From Deltaproteobacteria bacterium (lineage in GTDB: Bacteria; Lernaellota; Lernaellaia; JACKCT01): DNA of 37,658 nucleotides. This document shows positions 1 through 9,868 of this stretch, piece by piece. Position numbers and translations under genes: made by a program. The stretch is taken from contig JADLEX010000128.1 of assembly GCA_020845895.1 (NCBI GenBank), forward strand, positions 1-37,658. The letters are read 5' to 3'. Each line of letters opens with the position of its first letter. Position 1 is the stretch's first letter. A model generated the notes under the pieces. That model did no database searches, had not been told where the DNA came from, and was given only the letters and a program-made list of their open reading frames with translations.

Positions 1-71
1 CCAGGAGACTGGCGAAGTCCCCGAATTCCCTCCCGAGGCTCGACTCGGCCGTCCTGTACGCCGCCAACTAA
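1..71 (+). CDS. C-terminal end of an unidentified protein (partial)
   Basis: Reading from base 3, an open frame enters from the left edge and stops at TAA 69-71, giving about 22 residues that end in AVLYAAN. Nearly all third positions in this frame are G or C, as in the sure genes of the window, while the competing frame starting at base 2 has a much more mixed third position. A strong terminator follows 56 bases later, which fits a gene ending here. The fragment is too short to assign a family or function. Confidence 0.45.
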   Translation, partial: RRLAKSPNSLPRLDSAVLYAAN

Positions 72-126
72 CAAATTCCGACTGACCGCAAGCCTCACCG
101 TGTCGAGTCAAAGGGCCAAAGACGAG

Positions 127-172
127 AGCCGGGGACACCCATCGCTACGCGCTGGGATGTCCCCGGCTTTTT
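127..172 (+). terminator. Rho-independent terminator
   Basis: An 11-bp perfect stem (127-137 AGCCGGGGACA pairing with 158-168) encloses a 20-base loop and is followed by a run of T at 168-172. It sits between the truncated upstream gene and the aminotransferase, so it most likely ends the upstream transcript. Confidence 0.85.
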
Positions 173-296
173 CCCACACATCGCGAGGCGCTCAAGTACG
201 AGTGACGCTCGCGGCGGTTCGGTGATGGGTGTTCTTGTGTCCCCCCGGATTTCCCTCTAAAAGGGCGGTCCGAATTCCATCCGACGGAGTGAATCG

Positions 297-1154
297 ATGC
301 CCGAGCTGGCGTACGTCAACGGAAAATACGGACCGATCGAGGAAGCCGTCGTCTCCATCGACGATCGGGGCTACCAGTTCGGCGACGGCGTTTACGAGGT
401 TCTCTACGTCTTCGGCGGTCGGCTGTTTCTTTTCGACGAACACCTCGTCCGCCTGAAAATGAGCCTGGACGGCATTGCCATTCGCGGCGTGGACATGGAC
501 GAGGTGCGCGCGGTCATGATTGAGATGGTGGCGCGCTCGGGATTCGATCGCGCGAAACTGTACTACTGCGTGACACGCGGAGTCGCGCCGCGCAATCATC
601 CGTATCCCGCCGGTGTGAAGCCGTCGATTCACGCCACGATCCGCCCGGTCACGCCGCCGCCCTCCGAAGAGATCGCCAAGGGCCTTCGCGCGGTGACCAT
701 CGCGGACTTTCGCTGGGGACGATGTGACCTCAAAACGCTCAACCTGCTCGGCAACGTGCTCGCTAAGCAGCAGGCGCTGGACAGCGGGTTCGATGAAGCG
801 ATTTTCTACGGCCCGGACGGCGTCGTGCGCGAGGCTACCGCGGCCAACGCCTTTGCGGTGGATGGCGGCGTCGTGTACACGTATCCCCTCGGTCCGCACA
901 TCCTGCCGGGCATCACGCGCGATCTGGTGATGAAACTCGGACGTGAAATCGGTGTCCCGATACGCGAAGAGGGTTTGACGCTCGACAAGTTCCGCCGCGC
1001 CGACGAGGTCTTTCTCACAGGCACGACGGCGGAGCTGATCGCGATCACGCAGCTCGACGGCGAAACCGTCGGATCGGGCGGCACGGGACCCGTCACCACG
1101 CGGCTGCGCGCCGCGTACGACCAGTACGTCGAATCGTTTCTCGCGTCCGCGTAG
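297..1154 (+). CDS. dat: D-amino-acid aminotransferase (PLP fold type IV)
   Basis: A cytoplasmic PLP enzyme of the class IV aminotransferase family, predicted to exchange the amino group between D-alanine and 2-oxoglutarate and so supply D-glutamate and other D-amino acids, for example for peptidoglycan. The 285-residue length is normal. The [13 protein letters not shown] block (residues 23-35, with Y33), the RxH pair R99/H101 after TRG, and the PLP lysine K146 in [15 protein letters not shown] match the Bacillus D-amino-acid transaminase pattern. That enzyme uses the Arg/His pair to hold the substrate carboxylate, which favours Dat over the branched-chain enzyme IlvE. ATG 297 has CGGAG at 285-289. 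The cyclophilin gene follows 32 bases after the stop and may be cotranscribed. IlvE or aminodeoxychorismate lyase activity cannot be fully excluded from sequence. Confidence 0.85.
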   Translation: MPELAYVNGKYGPIEEAVVSIDDRGYQFGDGVYEVLYVFGGRLFLFDEHLVRLKMSLDGIAIRGVDMDEVRAVMIEMVARSGFDRAKLYYCVTRGVAPRNHPYPAGVKPSIHATIRPVTPPPSEEIAKGLRAVTIADFRWGRCDLKTLNLLGNVLAKQQALDSGFDEAIFYGPDGVVREATAANAFAVDGGVVYTYPLGPHILPGITRDLVMKLGREIGVPIREEGLTLDKFRRADEVFLTGTTAELIAITQLDGETVGSGGTGPVTTRLRAAYDQYVESFLASA

Positions 1155-1186
1155 CGCGGGCGTCAGAATATCGCAGGAGGAGCAAG

Positions 1187-1792
1187 ATGAGTTTCCGATC
1201 CACTCTCGCGGCGTTCACCGCGCTGGTTCTGTTCGCGGCGGTCGCGGCGGGCCCGGCGTCCGCCGGACAACTGGGGAAGGGCATGTACGCAATCTTTCAC
1301 ACGACGCAGGGCGATTTCACGGTCAAGCTGTTTCCCGACAAGGCGCCGAAGACCGTGGAAAACTTCGTCGGTCTCGCCACCGGCACGAAGGAATACAAGG
1401 ACATCAAGACGGGCGCGGCGAAAAAGGGCAACTTCTATGACGGCCTGATCTTCCACCGGGTCATTCCCGACTTCATGATCCAGGGCGGCGATCCCGAGGG
1501 CACCGGCCGCGGCGGCCCGGGCTACAAGTTCGGCGACGAGTTCGATCCGTCGCTCAAGTTCGACAAGGTTGGCCTGCTCGCCATGGCAAACGCGGGGCCC
1601 GGCACCAACGGCAGCCAGTTCTTCGTCACCGTCAAGGCGACGCCGTGGCTGACCGGCAAGCACACGATCTTCGGCGAAGTGGTCGATGGCTACAACATTG
1701 TCGAGAAGGTCTCGAAGGTGCAAACCGGCGCGCAGGACCGGCCGGCGACACCCGTCGTCATCAACAAGCTGGAGATCAAAGAGGTCAAGTAA
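1187..1792 (+). CDS. Secreted cyclophilin-type peptidyl-prolyl cis-trans isomerase
   Basis: Catalyses cis-trans isomerisation of X-Pro bonds and is expected to help fold exported proteins. The N-terminus (residues 1-26: Arg4, a hydrophobic run, then PASA before Gly27) is a typical Sec signal peptide, which places the enzyme in the periplasm. The cyclophilin core begins near residue 34. Family motifs are present: [15 protein letters not shown] with the catalytic Arg, [19 protein letters not shown], and [12 protein letters not shown] near the C-terminus. The 201-residue length is typical of bacterial PpiA-like enzymes. An insert ([17 protein letters not shown]) between the first strands is common in deltaproteobacterial and eukaryote-like forms. 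The RBS GGAGG lies at about 1176-1180. A strong terminator follows the gene. Confidence 0.93.
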   Translation: MSFRSTLAAFTALVLFAAVAAGPASAGQLGKGMYAIFHTTQGDFTVKLFPDKAPKTVENFVGLATGTKEYKDIKTGAAKKGNFYDGLIFHRVIPDFMIQGGDPEGTGRGGPGYKFGDEFDPSLKFDKVGLLAMANAGPGTNGSQFFVTVKATPWLTGKHTIFGEVVDGYNIVEKVSKVQTGAQDRPATPVVINKLEIKEVK

Positions 1793-1814
1793 CCTCGCAT
1801 CCGACGTGAACTTG

Positions 1815-1842
1815 AAGGGCCGGGGGCGACTCCGGCCCTTTT
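1815..1842 (+). terminator. Rho-independent terminator after the cyclophilin gene
   Basis: A 9-bp perfect stem, AAGGGCCGG (1815-1823) with CCGGCCCTT (1832-1840), has an 8-base loop and runs into TTTT. It ends the dat-cyclophilin unit 22 bases after the stop codon. Confidence 0.85.
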
Positions 1843-1921
1843 GCGTATTCACCGTCGCCCGGAGCCATGGGTTTCGCTGAAAAATTCGGGAGATACGCCC
1901 GTTTCGGTTCCGAATTCGCGC

Positions 1922-1950
1922 TTGACACTCGAAAACCCGGGGCGTAACTT
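1922..1950 (+). promoter_or_regulatory. Sigma70-type promoter for the IHF-like gene
   Basis: A perfect -35 TTGACA (1922-1927), a 17-base spacer and a weak -10 TAACTT (1945-1950, 3 of 6). Transcription would start near 1957, about 30 bases before the ATG at 1987. The box lies between a strong terminator and the next gene, where a promoter is expected. An AT-rich TATCAT at 1955-1960 could be an alternative -10 but would be 27 bases from the -35. Confidence 0.55.
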
Positions 1951-1986
1951 CGAATATCATCACTTTCAGGTAGATTTTGGCCGGTC

Positions 1987-2367
1987 ATGAACAAGTCCGA
2001 GCTGATTGCGGCCTTGTCAACGGCGGACGGCGTTTCCGAGAAGAAGGCCGCGCAGGTGCTCGAGCTCATTCTCGACGAGATGACCGAGGCGCTCAAACGC
2101 GGCGAACGCATCGAGATCCGTGGATTCGGCTCACTCATCGTCAAGCAGTATCCGACCTATCAGGGCCGTAACCCTCGTTCACGGGAGACCATTACCGTCG
2201 AGGGTAAACGCCTGCCCCATTTCAAGGTCGGCAAGGAATTGCGCGCGCGAATTAACCGTCCGATTCGTTCCGAATCGGACGCGGAAGCCGTGACCAACCG
2301 GGCGACATCCTCATCGGCCATTCCTGATCCCCAACCTGGTTCGGGAGATCCGCCGGAGACCGACTGA
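1987..2367 (+). CDS. HU/IHF-family DNA-bending protein, IHF-beta-like, with an extra C-terminal tail
   Basis: A small nucleoid protein that bends DNA as a dimer. Residues 1-92 are a complete HU/IHF fold: MNKSELI start, the IRGFGSL turn, the beta-arm with GRNPRSRETI (the Asn-Pro of GRNPR intercalates between base pairs in this family), and FKVGKELRARIN in the last helix. The GRNPRxxE-like arm and RLPHFKVGKEL resemble IHF subunit beta more than HU. Usual length is 90-100 residues; here a Ser/Pro/Glu-rich tail of about 30 residues is added, without obvious fold. No good Shine-Dalgarno precedes ATG 1987, only AGGT around 1969. The gene stands alone between its promoter and the sucC promoter region. 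Confidence 0.9.
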   Translation: MNKSELIAALSTADGVSEKKAAQVLELILDEMTEALKRGERIEIRGFGSLIVKQYPTYQGRNPRSRETITVEGKRLPHFKVGKELRARINRPIRSESDAEAVTNRATSSSAIPDPQPGSGDPPETD

Positions 2368-2373
2368 CGAAAA

Positions 2374-2426
2374 TCCGCCGCGAACCCGGCGGAAATATTG
2401 AAAAATTCCCTGACCCGCCCTAAGCT
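2374..2426 (+). promoter_or_regulatory. Hairpin and candidate promoter upstream of sucC
   Basis: Just after the IHF-like stop there is a 7-bp inverted repeat, TCCGCCG (2374-2380) with CGGCGGA (2387-2393), not followed by a T run, so it is a poor terminator. It is followed by TTGAAA (2398-2403), a 17-base spacer and TAAGCT (2421-2426, 3 of 6), a plausible sigma70 promoter for sucCD with a start near 2433. Confidence 0.35.
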
Positions 2427-2468
2427 CCCGCGCACTTTACGGCTGTATCCGGTTTCCACAACGCACCA

Positions 2469-2494
2469 GGGTTGCACGATGGGGTTGCACGATG
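2469..2494 (+). repeat. Perfect 13-bp tandem duplication over the sucC start
   Basis: The 13-base unit GGGTTGCACGATG occurs twice head to tail (2469-2481 and 2482-2494). Each copy ends in an ATG. The second ATG (2492) starts sucC; the first (2479) opens a different frame that stops after eight codons (MGLHDEDS) inside sucC. Confidence 0.95.
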
Positions 2495-3664
2495 AAGATT
2501 CATGAATACCAGGCGAAGGAGCTGCTTCGCAGGCACGGAGTGCCCACTCCGGAGGGTCGGTATGTCGACCATCCAGCGGGCGCGTATCCGGCGGCGCGGC
2601 AATTGGGCGGCGATGTGTTCGTGGTCAAGGCGCAGATTCACGCCGGCGGCCGCGGCAAGGGCGGCGGCGTCAAGGTCGTCAAGTCGATCGACGAAGTCAC
2701 GACGGCGGCGGAGAAAATCTTCGGCATGACGCTCGTGACGCCGCAGACGGGCCCCGAGGGAAAGGTCGTCCATCGACTTCTGATCGAAAAGGGAATCGAC
2801 ATCGCCAAGGAGCTGTACTTCAGCATCCTCGTCGATCGCGAACGCCAGTGCCCCGTGCTCATGGCGAGCGTCGAAGGCGGCATGGATATCGAAGAGGTCG
2901 CCGCGAAAAACCCGGAGGCGATCGTCACGGTCGCGATCGATCCGCTCGTCGGTTGGTCGGGCTACGTGGGGCGCAAACTCGCTTACGGGCTCGGCCTCGC
3001 GGACGACGTGACGAAAAAGCTCGTGGCCTTCGCGGAAGCCGCCTACAAGGCGTTCGAGGGGCTCGACTGCTCGCTGCTCGAGGTCAATCCGCTCGTCGTG
3101 ACGAAGCAGAATGAGGTGCTCGCGCTCGATGCGAAGGTCACGTTCGACGACAACGCCCTCGGGCTGCACAAGGAATACGCGGCGCTGCGCGATTTCGAGG
3201 AAGAGGAACCGCTCGAAATTCTCGCCGACCGTTACGGCGTCGACTACGTGAAGATGGACGGCGGCATCGGCTGCCTCGTCAACGGCGCCGGGCTTGCGAT
3301 GGGGACGATGGACATCATCCTCAAGTGCGGCGGGCGGCCCGCGAACTTCCTCGACATCAAGGGCGGCGCGAATGTTCAGAACGTCATCCGCGCGTTCACG
3401 CTCCTGATGGCCGACACGAATGTGAAGGCCGTCCTCATCAACATCTTCGGCGGCATCGTCAAATGCGACATGGTCGCGAACGGCATCCTCGAGGCGATGA
3501 AGCATGTTCAGGTGAACGTGCCGGTGGTCGTGCGCCTGTCCGGAACGAACTCGGATCAGGCGAAAGAGATTCTGAAAAACGCCGACTTCCCGTTCATCAC
3601 CGCCGACAATCTGCTCGACGCTGCGCAAAGAGCCGTGAAGGCCGAGAAAGGAGCGCTGTCATGA
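2492..3664 (+). CDS. sucC: Succinyl-CoA synthetase (ADP-forming), beta subunit
   Basis: Beta subunit of the TCA-cycle enzyme that interconverts succinyl-CoA and succinate with substrate-level phosphorylation. It pairs with SucD, encoded directly downstream. The 390-residue length matches the family. The start [20 protein letters not shown] is the hallmark N-terminus; the ATP-grasp domain follows with [13 protein letters not shown], then LLEVNPLVV and [13 protein letters not shown] (metal and nucleotide binding). The C-terminal CoA-ligase domain has [11 protein letters not shown], the GGxAN-type motif [12 protein letters not shown], and [14 protein letters not shown] 2492 is fixed by this conserved start; GGGG at 2481-2484 is the only SD-like sequence. 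The sucD start codon overlaps the sucC stop (ATGA), indicating translational coupling. Confidence 0.98.
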   Translation: MKIHEYQAKELLRRHGVPTPEGRYVDHPAGAYPAARQLGGDVFVVKAQIHAGGRGKGGGVKVVKSIDEVTTAAEKIFGMTLVTPQTGPEGKVVHRLLIEKGIDIAKELYFSILVDRERQCPVLMASVEGGMDIEEVAAKNPEAIVTVAIDPLVGWSGYVGRKLAYGLGLADDVTKKLVAFAEAAYKAFEGLDCSLLEVNPLVVTKQNEVLALDAKVTFDDNALGLHKEYAALRDFEEEEPLEILADRYGVDYVKMDGGIGCLVNGAGLAMGTMDIILKCGGRPANFLDIKGGANVQNVIRAFTLLMADTNVKAVLINIFGGIVKCDMVANGILEAMKHVQVNVPVVVRLSGTNSDQAKEILKNADFPFITADNLLDAAQRAVKAEKGALS

Positions 3665-4533
3665 GCGTTCTCGTCAACAAAAACAGCCGCATTGTCGTGC
3701 AGGGCCTCACCGGCAAGGAAGGCACGTTTCACGCGCGGCAATGCATCGCGTATGGGACGAACGTCGTCGCGGGCGTCACGCCGGGCAAAGGCGGCTCGGA
3801 TGTGGACGGTATCCCCGTCTTCAACACGGTCGCCGACGCGGTGAAGAAGACCGATGCGAATGTGGCGCTCATCTTCGTTCCGCCGTTCTTCGCGGCCGAC
3901 GCGATTCTCGAGGCGGCCGACGCGGGCGTTTCGCTCATCGTCACCATCACCGAGGGGATCCCCGTTCGCCACATGGTGCGCGCGATGGCGTCGCTGCGCG
4001 GACGCAACGTGCGCGTGATCGGTCCCAATTGCCCCGGCATCATTACCCCCGGCGAGGCGAAGGTCGGCATCATGCCGGGTCACATCCACATGCCGGGCAA
4101 AATCGGCGTCGTTTCGCGAAGCGGCACCCTCACGTATGAGGCGGTCGATCAGCTCACCGCGCTGGGGATCGGCCAGTCCACCTGTATCGGCATCGGCGGC
4201 GACCCCATCATCGGGACCAATTTCATCGACGCGCTGCGTCTTTTCCAGGACGACCCGGACACGGACGGCGTGGTGATGATCGGGGAAATCGGCGGCGCGG
4301 CGGAGGAAAACGCGGCGCAATTCGTCAAGGAATACGTGAAAAAGCCGATAGTATCCTTTATCGCGGGACTTTCGGCGCCTCCGGGCAAACGCATGGGCCA
4401 TGCCGGGGCGATCATTTCCGGCGGCAAGGGCGGCGCGCGCGAAAAGCTCAAGGCGCTCGAGTCGGCCGGCGTCCACGTGGTCGAGGATCCGAGTGCGATC
4501 GGCGTCACGATGAAAAAGGCGCTCGGTCTGTGA
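3661..4533 (+). CDS. sucD: Succinyl-CoA synthetase (ADP-forming), alpha subunit
   Basis: Alpha subunit of succinyl-CoA synthetase. It binds CoA in an N-terminal Rossmann domain (residues 1-120, [15 protein letters not shown]) and carries the phosphohistidine. The active-site His is H247 in [12 protein letters not shown]. Other family blocks are [10 protein letters not shown] (121-130), [10 protein letters not shown] (151-160) and [13 protein letters not shown] (178-190). The 290-residue length is normal. The frame is open further upstream inside sucC, but ATG 3661, overlapping the sucC TGA by ATGA, gives the standard N-terminus [15 protein letters not shown]. The stop codon TGA (4531-4533) doubles as the TG-A of an extended -10 element for the next gene. 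Confidence 0.98.
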   Translation: MSVLVNKNSRIVVQGLTGKEGTFHARQCIAYGTNVVAGVTPGKGGSDVDGIPVFNTVADAVKKTDANVALIFVPPFFAADAILEAADAGVSLIVTITEGIPVRHMVRAMASLRGRNVRVIGPNCPGIITPGEAKVGIMPGHIHMPGKIGVVSRSGTLTYEAVDQLTALGIGQSTCIGIGGDPIIGTNFIDALRLFQDDPDTDGVVMIGEIGGAAEENAAQFVKEYVKKPIVSFIAGLSAPPGKRMGHAGAIISGGKGGAREKLKALESAGVHVVEDPSAIGVTMKKALGL

Positions 4534-4539
4534 TATACT
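4531..4539 (+). promoter_or_regulatory. Extended -10 promoter element for the AgmX/PglI-domain gene
   Basis: TGATATACT reads as an extended -10 (TG, one base, then TATACT, 5 of 6 to TATAAT) and physically includes the sucD stop codon. No convincing -35 lies upstream, which extended -10 promoters can do without. The predicted start near 4546 would leave a short leader carrying the TTTGGAG Shine-Dalgarno at about 4549-4555. Confidence 0.45.
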
Positions 4540-4564
4540 GGCCCGGAATTTGGAGCGTATGCCC

Positions 4565-5386
4565 ATGACGCAGCGGCATTCGACAATCTGGACGATGGCG
4601 GCGATTCTCGTCGCCGCCCTCGTTTTGCCGGCAATCGGCGGCGAGGTGTTCGGATCGTTCGGTTCCCGCTCCTGGGCGGGTCCGACGGTCGGACCGTCGA
4701 TCCCCACCACCTCGACCACGACGGTCTCGACGACCACGAGCGCGACGCCCACGACGACCATTCCGCCGGGCGAGGTGGAAACCATCGAGGTGATCGGCCT
4801 CGAAGTGACCGCCGAGGACACGCAGAAACTCAAAAAGCAGCTCGAAAACAGTGACATGAAGGTCGAAGCCGAGGTCCAGACTGAAAACAAGATCAAGGAC
4901 CAGCAGATCGACGTGGATCACGACTCCGGCTCCGGCGTCGCGGCGGTGACGACCTCGACAAAAGAAGGCGATGACCTGAAGTCCGGCAAAGTGGACGTGG
5001 ACATTTCCGAGGCGATCGGCACGCTCGGCGACGTCACCATCGGCGACAAAAAGGGTCATCGCATCATGTTCGGCGAGGTGATGGCCGATGACGGCGGCGG
5101 GCTGAACCAGAAGATGATCGTCAAGGTGATTCAGGCGAACCTGGGCGGAATCCGCAACTGCTACGAACGCGTGCTGAAGTTCGACGCCAATGTCCACGGT
5201 CGGTTCAATGTCGAAATCGGCGTTGCGGCCGACGGCGCCGTCAGCAACGTCAAGACGCTTGAAGACACCGTGCGCAACCGCGAACTCACCGAGTGCATGG
5301 TTGCGAAGATCCAGCGCTGGCGCTTTCCGGAGTCTCCGGAACCGTTCCAGTTCAGCTATCCGTTCAATTTCGTGCAGTCGTTCTGA
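4565..5386 (+). CDS. Membrane-anchored protein with AgmX/PglI (TonB-like) C-terminal domain
   Basis: A 273-residue envelope protein. From ATG 4565, residues 9-24 form a hydrophobic signal-anchor, followed by a Thr/Ser/Pro-rich linker (TTSTTTVSTTT type), then a polar, mostly acidic and lysine-rich middle. The last ~95 residues match the AgmX/PglI C-terminal domain: IRNCYERVLKFD, GRFNVEIGVAADGAVSNV, a second Cys in ELTECMVAKIQRWRFP, and final YPFNF. In Myxococcus this domain occurs in gliding-motility proteins (AgmX/GltJ), and it is common in deltaproteobacterial envelope proteins of unknown role. The two Cys may form a disulfide. An in-frame ATG at 4559 and TTG at 4550 are alternatives, but GGAG at 4552-4555 is correctly spaced only for 4565. 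No gliding genes are nearby, so the function is unknown. Confidence 0.8.
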   Translation: MTQRHSTIWTMAAILVAALVLPAIGGEVFGSFGSRSWAGPTVGPSIPTTSTTTVSTTTSATPTTTIPPGEVETIEVIGLEVTAEDTQKLKKQLENSDMKVEAEVQTENKIKDQQIDVDHDSGSGVAAVTTSTKEGDDLKSGKVDVDISEAIGTLGDVTIGDKKGHRIMFGEVMADDGGGLNQKMIVKVIQANLGGIRNCYERVLKFDANVHGRFNVEIGVAADGAVSNVKTLEDTVRNRELTECMVAKIQRWRFPESPEPFQFSYPFNFVQSF

Positions 5387-5398
5387 CGCGCGACGTTC

Positions 5399-6208
5399 TC
5401 AGCGCTCTTCCGGGGCAACATCCTGATAGGCGAAGGGCAAGGTCTCGGGTTTCAACCCCAGGACCTGCGTGATGAGCAGCCCTTCCTTGAGGGTCAGCGG
5501 CTCAAAGCACAGCCACGTTGCGACCGTCTTGACCGGAGGAGCCGGTGCCTGGGTCTCCGCGTCCGGCTCGCCTTTCTTCTTTGAAGCTCTCGGTGTCGGT
5601 TTGGCTGCCGGTGGCCACTCGGCCGGCGGCTTTTCGTAGGTGCGCACGATCATCGCGAGATCGCGGTGCGTCGTGAGAAAGACGCGTTCGATCTGCGTTG
5701 CAGACTGCGGATCCGTGAGTCGTTCGACGAAGCCTCTCATGGCCTGCGGAAAATTCACCGCCACGCGCACGTCGACGTTGTTCTCGATCAGCGATTGCCA
5801 CTGTTGTACCGGAATGGTGATGAACGGCGTCTTGTCCGACGCCGCTTCGCCCGCCACGGTGGCCCATGGATAGCCGACCTTGTGGAACGCATCGATCTGA
5901 TGGGGACCGGCCTGCGTCTCCCAGACGTCGAGGTAGCCGTCGCGGTCGAAGTCGCGTTCGGCGATCGTGCGGTTGTGCAATTCCAGTCGATTCTCGGCCT
6001 CGGTACGCTCGACCTCGAGCTTGAAAAAAATCGCGCCGACCAGAGCGGCGATCGAGAACAGGACGAAGAGACCCAGCGAGGTGTCCCGCGAACGCACCGC
6101 GGCCGCGTAGTGCCGCTCGCAGAAGTACCGCTCGTCCGTCGGAAAAAGGTGCAGCTTGCGTGTCGAGACCATGTCCGCGCGCGCGCCGCAGACCCGGCAA
6201 ACGGCCAT
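5399..6208 (-). CDS. Unknown membrane protein: N-terminal zinc-ribbon-like knuckle, one TM helix, EF-hand loop
   Basis: A 269-residue protein that I do not recognise. Visible parts: a Cys/His cluster C4-x2-C7 ... C30-x2-H33 that could bind zinc; one transmembrane helix at about 45-62; a short coiled segment; then a 12-residue loop at 86-97 (DFDRDGYLDVWE) with acidic residues at EF-hand positions 1, 3, 5, 9 and 12 and Gly at position 6. The rest is a soluble domain of about 120 residues, a Pro/Lys-rich low-complexity stretch (about 205-235) and a short conserved-looking end. The basic N-terminal side suggests the zinc knuckle is cytoplasmic and the EF-hand part periplasmic. ATG 6208 is preceded by GGAG with 7-base spacing. 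It converges on the AgmX/PglI-domain gene 12 bases away and is divergent from the GT-C-like gene. A TTGACA at 6273-6268 could be its -35. Confidence 0.75.
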   Translation of the reverse strand: MAVCRVCGARADMVSTRKLHLFPTDERYFCERHYAAAVRSRDTSLGLFVLFSIAALVGAIFFKLEVERTEAENRLELHNRTIAERDFDRDGYLDVWETQAGPHQIDAFHKVGYPWATVAGEAASDKTPFITIPVQQWQSLIENNVDVRVAVNFPQAMRGFVERLTDPQSATQIERVFLTTHRDLAMIVRTYEKPPAEWPPAAKPTPRASKKKGEPDAETQAPAPPVKTVATWLCFEPLTLKEGLLITQVLGLKPETLPFAYQDVAPEER

Positions 6209-6302
6209 GTTTTCACTCCAAACTCATCGTGCCGTGACCGCGCCAGATTCGTCGCGGTTCCATCGGGTGTCAAGTCGACGGGGGGTCTCGCAAACGTCGC
6301 TG

Positions 6303-6311
6303 TGATATGAT
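6303..6311 (+). promoter_or_regulatory. Extended -10 promoter, probably giving a leaderless mRNA
   Basis: TGATATGAT (TG, one base, TATGAT, 5 of 6) ends 8 bases before the ATG at 6320. A start 6-8 bases downstream of the -10 would leave 1-3 untranslated bases. No Shine-Dalgarno precedes the ATG, consistent with a leaderless transcript. Confidence 0.45.
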
Positions 6312-6319
6312 CGCACGGC

Positions 6320-7882
6320 ATGTCGCACCATCCTTCCAAACCTTCGGTGCTCGATCCCATGCTGGTGGTCGTCGCCATTGTCTCGGCGACTCTCATTTTT
6401 CCCTTCGCGTTCGCGCCGCTCACGCGTGAAGCATCGCTCACGGCGCTCAACGGATCGGCACTCGTTCGCGGTACCCACGACGTGTCGAATTGCGTCATGG
6501 ATGGAGAAGTCGGCGCCGCGCTCCTTGCGGCGGCGACGCTGACGTTCGGCCCGGAGCGACCGGCAGAAACGCTCGCCGCCGCGTTCGCGCTCTGGCACTG
6601 GATGACGTCGCTATTTCTCTATCTCGCGGCGCGAAAGGTCTTTTCGAAAGGGGGGGCGCTGGCGGCGTTGGTTTACGCCGCGACCATCGTCGCGGGAGGA
6701 GCGCGGAGCGTCTTTTCGCCCGTCGCACTTGCGGCGTTGCCCGTTGTGCTGGCGCTCGAATTCGCCGCCGCGGACCGCAAGGCCGCCCGCGTCGGATTCG
6801 GGTTCTTCGTCGGCGTGGGAATCGCATTTGCACGGGAAACGGTCGTCGTTGTCTCCGCGTACGCGTACGATCAATTTCGTAGAAACGCGGATCGACCAAA
6901 CGATGAACGAAACCGATTCGGGGCGTGGGAGCTCGCCGGCGTTCTCGCCGGCCTGTGCGCCGTGATCGCGTTGGCCGGCCAAGGCCGAGACACGTTCGAA
7001 GCGCTCCGGGCCATCGTCGCGGCGCATTCCCGCGCGGCGTTTGCTCCGTTCGACCGAATGTTGACATCGGCGCTCGTCCTCGTTGCGGTAGCGACGTGGA
7101 TCGCGCTCGGCGCGAAAACCGCCGCCGAAGCGTCGAGCAGGCGGCTCGTCGCGGGCGGCGCGATCGCGCTCTGGCTCGCGTCGTGTACACGTCCGCCGGT
7201 GGACCTCGCCGCTCTGTTGCCGCTCGCGGGGCTTGGCGCGCTCGCCGTCGCCGGCGCGTATTCCGCGCTGATGCGAACAGCCCCGTTTTCTCGTGCGACG
7301 CGCTGGTCCGCGCCACTCATTTGTGCGGGCATCCTGATCGCATCGCCATTACCGGGTGCAATCCGCTCGGTCGAATTCATCGGTCCGTACCTGCGCGGCG
7401 AGGATGTCGTCACGTATCACGGGCGTTTTTTCGAGCATGCAACAGACTTCGACGCAGCGCTCATGGTGGACGCCGCCAACTGGATCGCGGGTAACACGGG
7501 CGAGAACGACGTTGTCGCGGGTTGGGGTTCGGAGCCCGGCCTGTTCCTTTACTCCGAACGGGCCGCGATGTGCGGTTTCACGACCATCGTGCCGATTCTC
7601 GAGGGGAGGCCGGGCGAGGAAGGGCGGTTCGCGCGGTGCCTCGCCGACGAGCGTCCAAGGGTCATCGCGGCTGTGCGCAATCCGCGCAATTGGTCGGGCG
7701 GGTTCACGCTGTCGCGCGGTTACGGAATTTCTCAGCCGGAGGTGATTCGGAGCGTAATTCGAAAGGAATATCGCGGGGTGCAGCGGGTGGGCGGATTCGA
7801 CCTGTACCTGCGAAACGACCTCTCGCCGAAACACGTGCCGCTCGCGACGATCTACGAATTAAACGTTCCGCGAGAGCCGTGA
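6320..7882 (+). CDS. Polytopic membrane protein, GT-C (GT39/PMT_2-like) glycosyltransferase-like
   Basis: A 520-residue inner-membrane protein with about eight or more hydrophobic helices between residues 14 and 345 and a soluble C-terminal part of about 175 residues. The architecture (first helix, acidic loop with MDGEVGAALL, helical bundle, then a loop with VVAGWGSEPGLFLYSERA and a short beta-like tail) resembles the ArnT/PMT_2 family, which transfers sugars from polyprenyl-phosphate donors to lipids or proteins on the periplasmic side. Assignment rests on topology and the WGSEPGLFLYSxR-type loop, not on a clear catalytic Asp-Glu pair, so the substrate is unknown. The start ATG 6320 has no SD but an extended -10 close by. 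It converges on the ABC-F gene with only 6 bases between stops. A second GT-C-like gene lies at 9865-11697. Confidence 0.6.
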   Translation: MSHHPSKPSVLDPMLVVVAIVSATLIFPFAFAPLTREASLTALNGSALVRGTHDVSNCVMDGEVGAALLAAATLTFGPERPAETLAAAFALWHWMTSLFLYLAARKVFSKGGALAALVYAATIVAGGARSVFSPVALAALPVVLALEFAAADRKAARVGFGFFVGVGIAFARETVVVVSAYAYDQFRRNADRPNDERNRFGAWELAGVLAGLCAVIALAGQGRDTFEALRAIVAAHSRAAFAPFDRMLTSALVLVAVATWIALGAKTAAEASSRRLVAGGAIALWLASCTRPPVDLAALLPLAGLGALAVAGAYSALMRTAPFSRATRWSAPLICAGILIASPLPGAIRSVEFIGPYLRGEDVVTYHGRFFEHATDFDAALMVDAANWIAGNTGENDVVAGWGSEPGLFLYSERAAMCGFTTIVPILEGRPGEEGRFARCLADERPRVIAAVRNPRNWSGGFTLSRGYGISQPEVIRSVIRKEYRGVQRVGGFDLYLRNDLSPKHVPLATIYELNVPREP

Positions 7883-7888
7883 TTTCGA

Positions 7889-9864
<1,976 letters not shown>

Positions 9865-9868
<4 letters not shown>

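Noticed and set aside
297-1154. Assignment as branched-chain aminotransferase IlvE
   Set aside because: The RxH pair after TRG and the [15 protein letters not shown] lysine block fit D-amino-acid aminotransferase better.
4700-4770. Short ACG/ACC repeats that look like a microsatellite
   Set aside because: They encode the Thr-rich linker of the AgmX/PglI-domain protein with mixed codons; there is no regular repeat unit.
2420-4896. Long open frames on the minus strand opposite sucC and sucD
   Set aside because: They lie antisense to certain genes, have low-complexity Arg/Asp/His-rich translations and no family motifs; they result from high GC and few stop codons.
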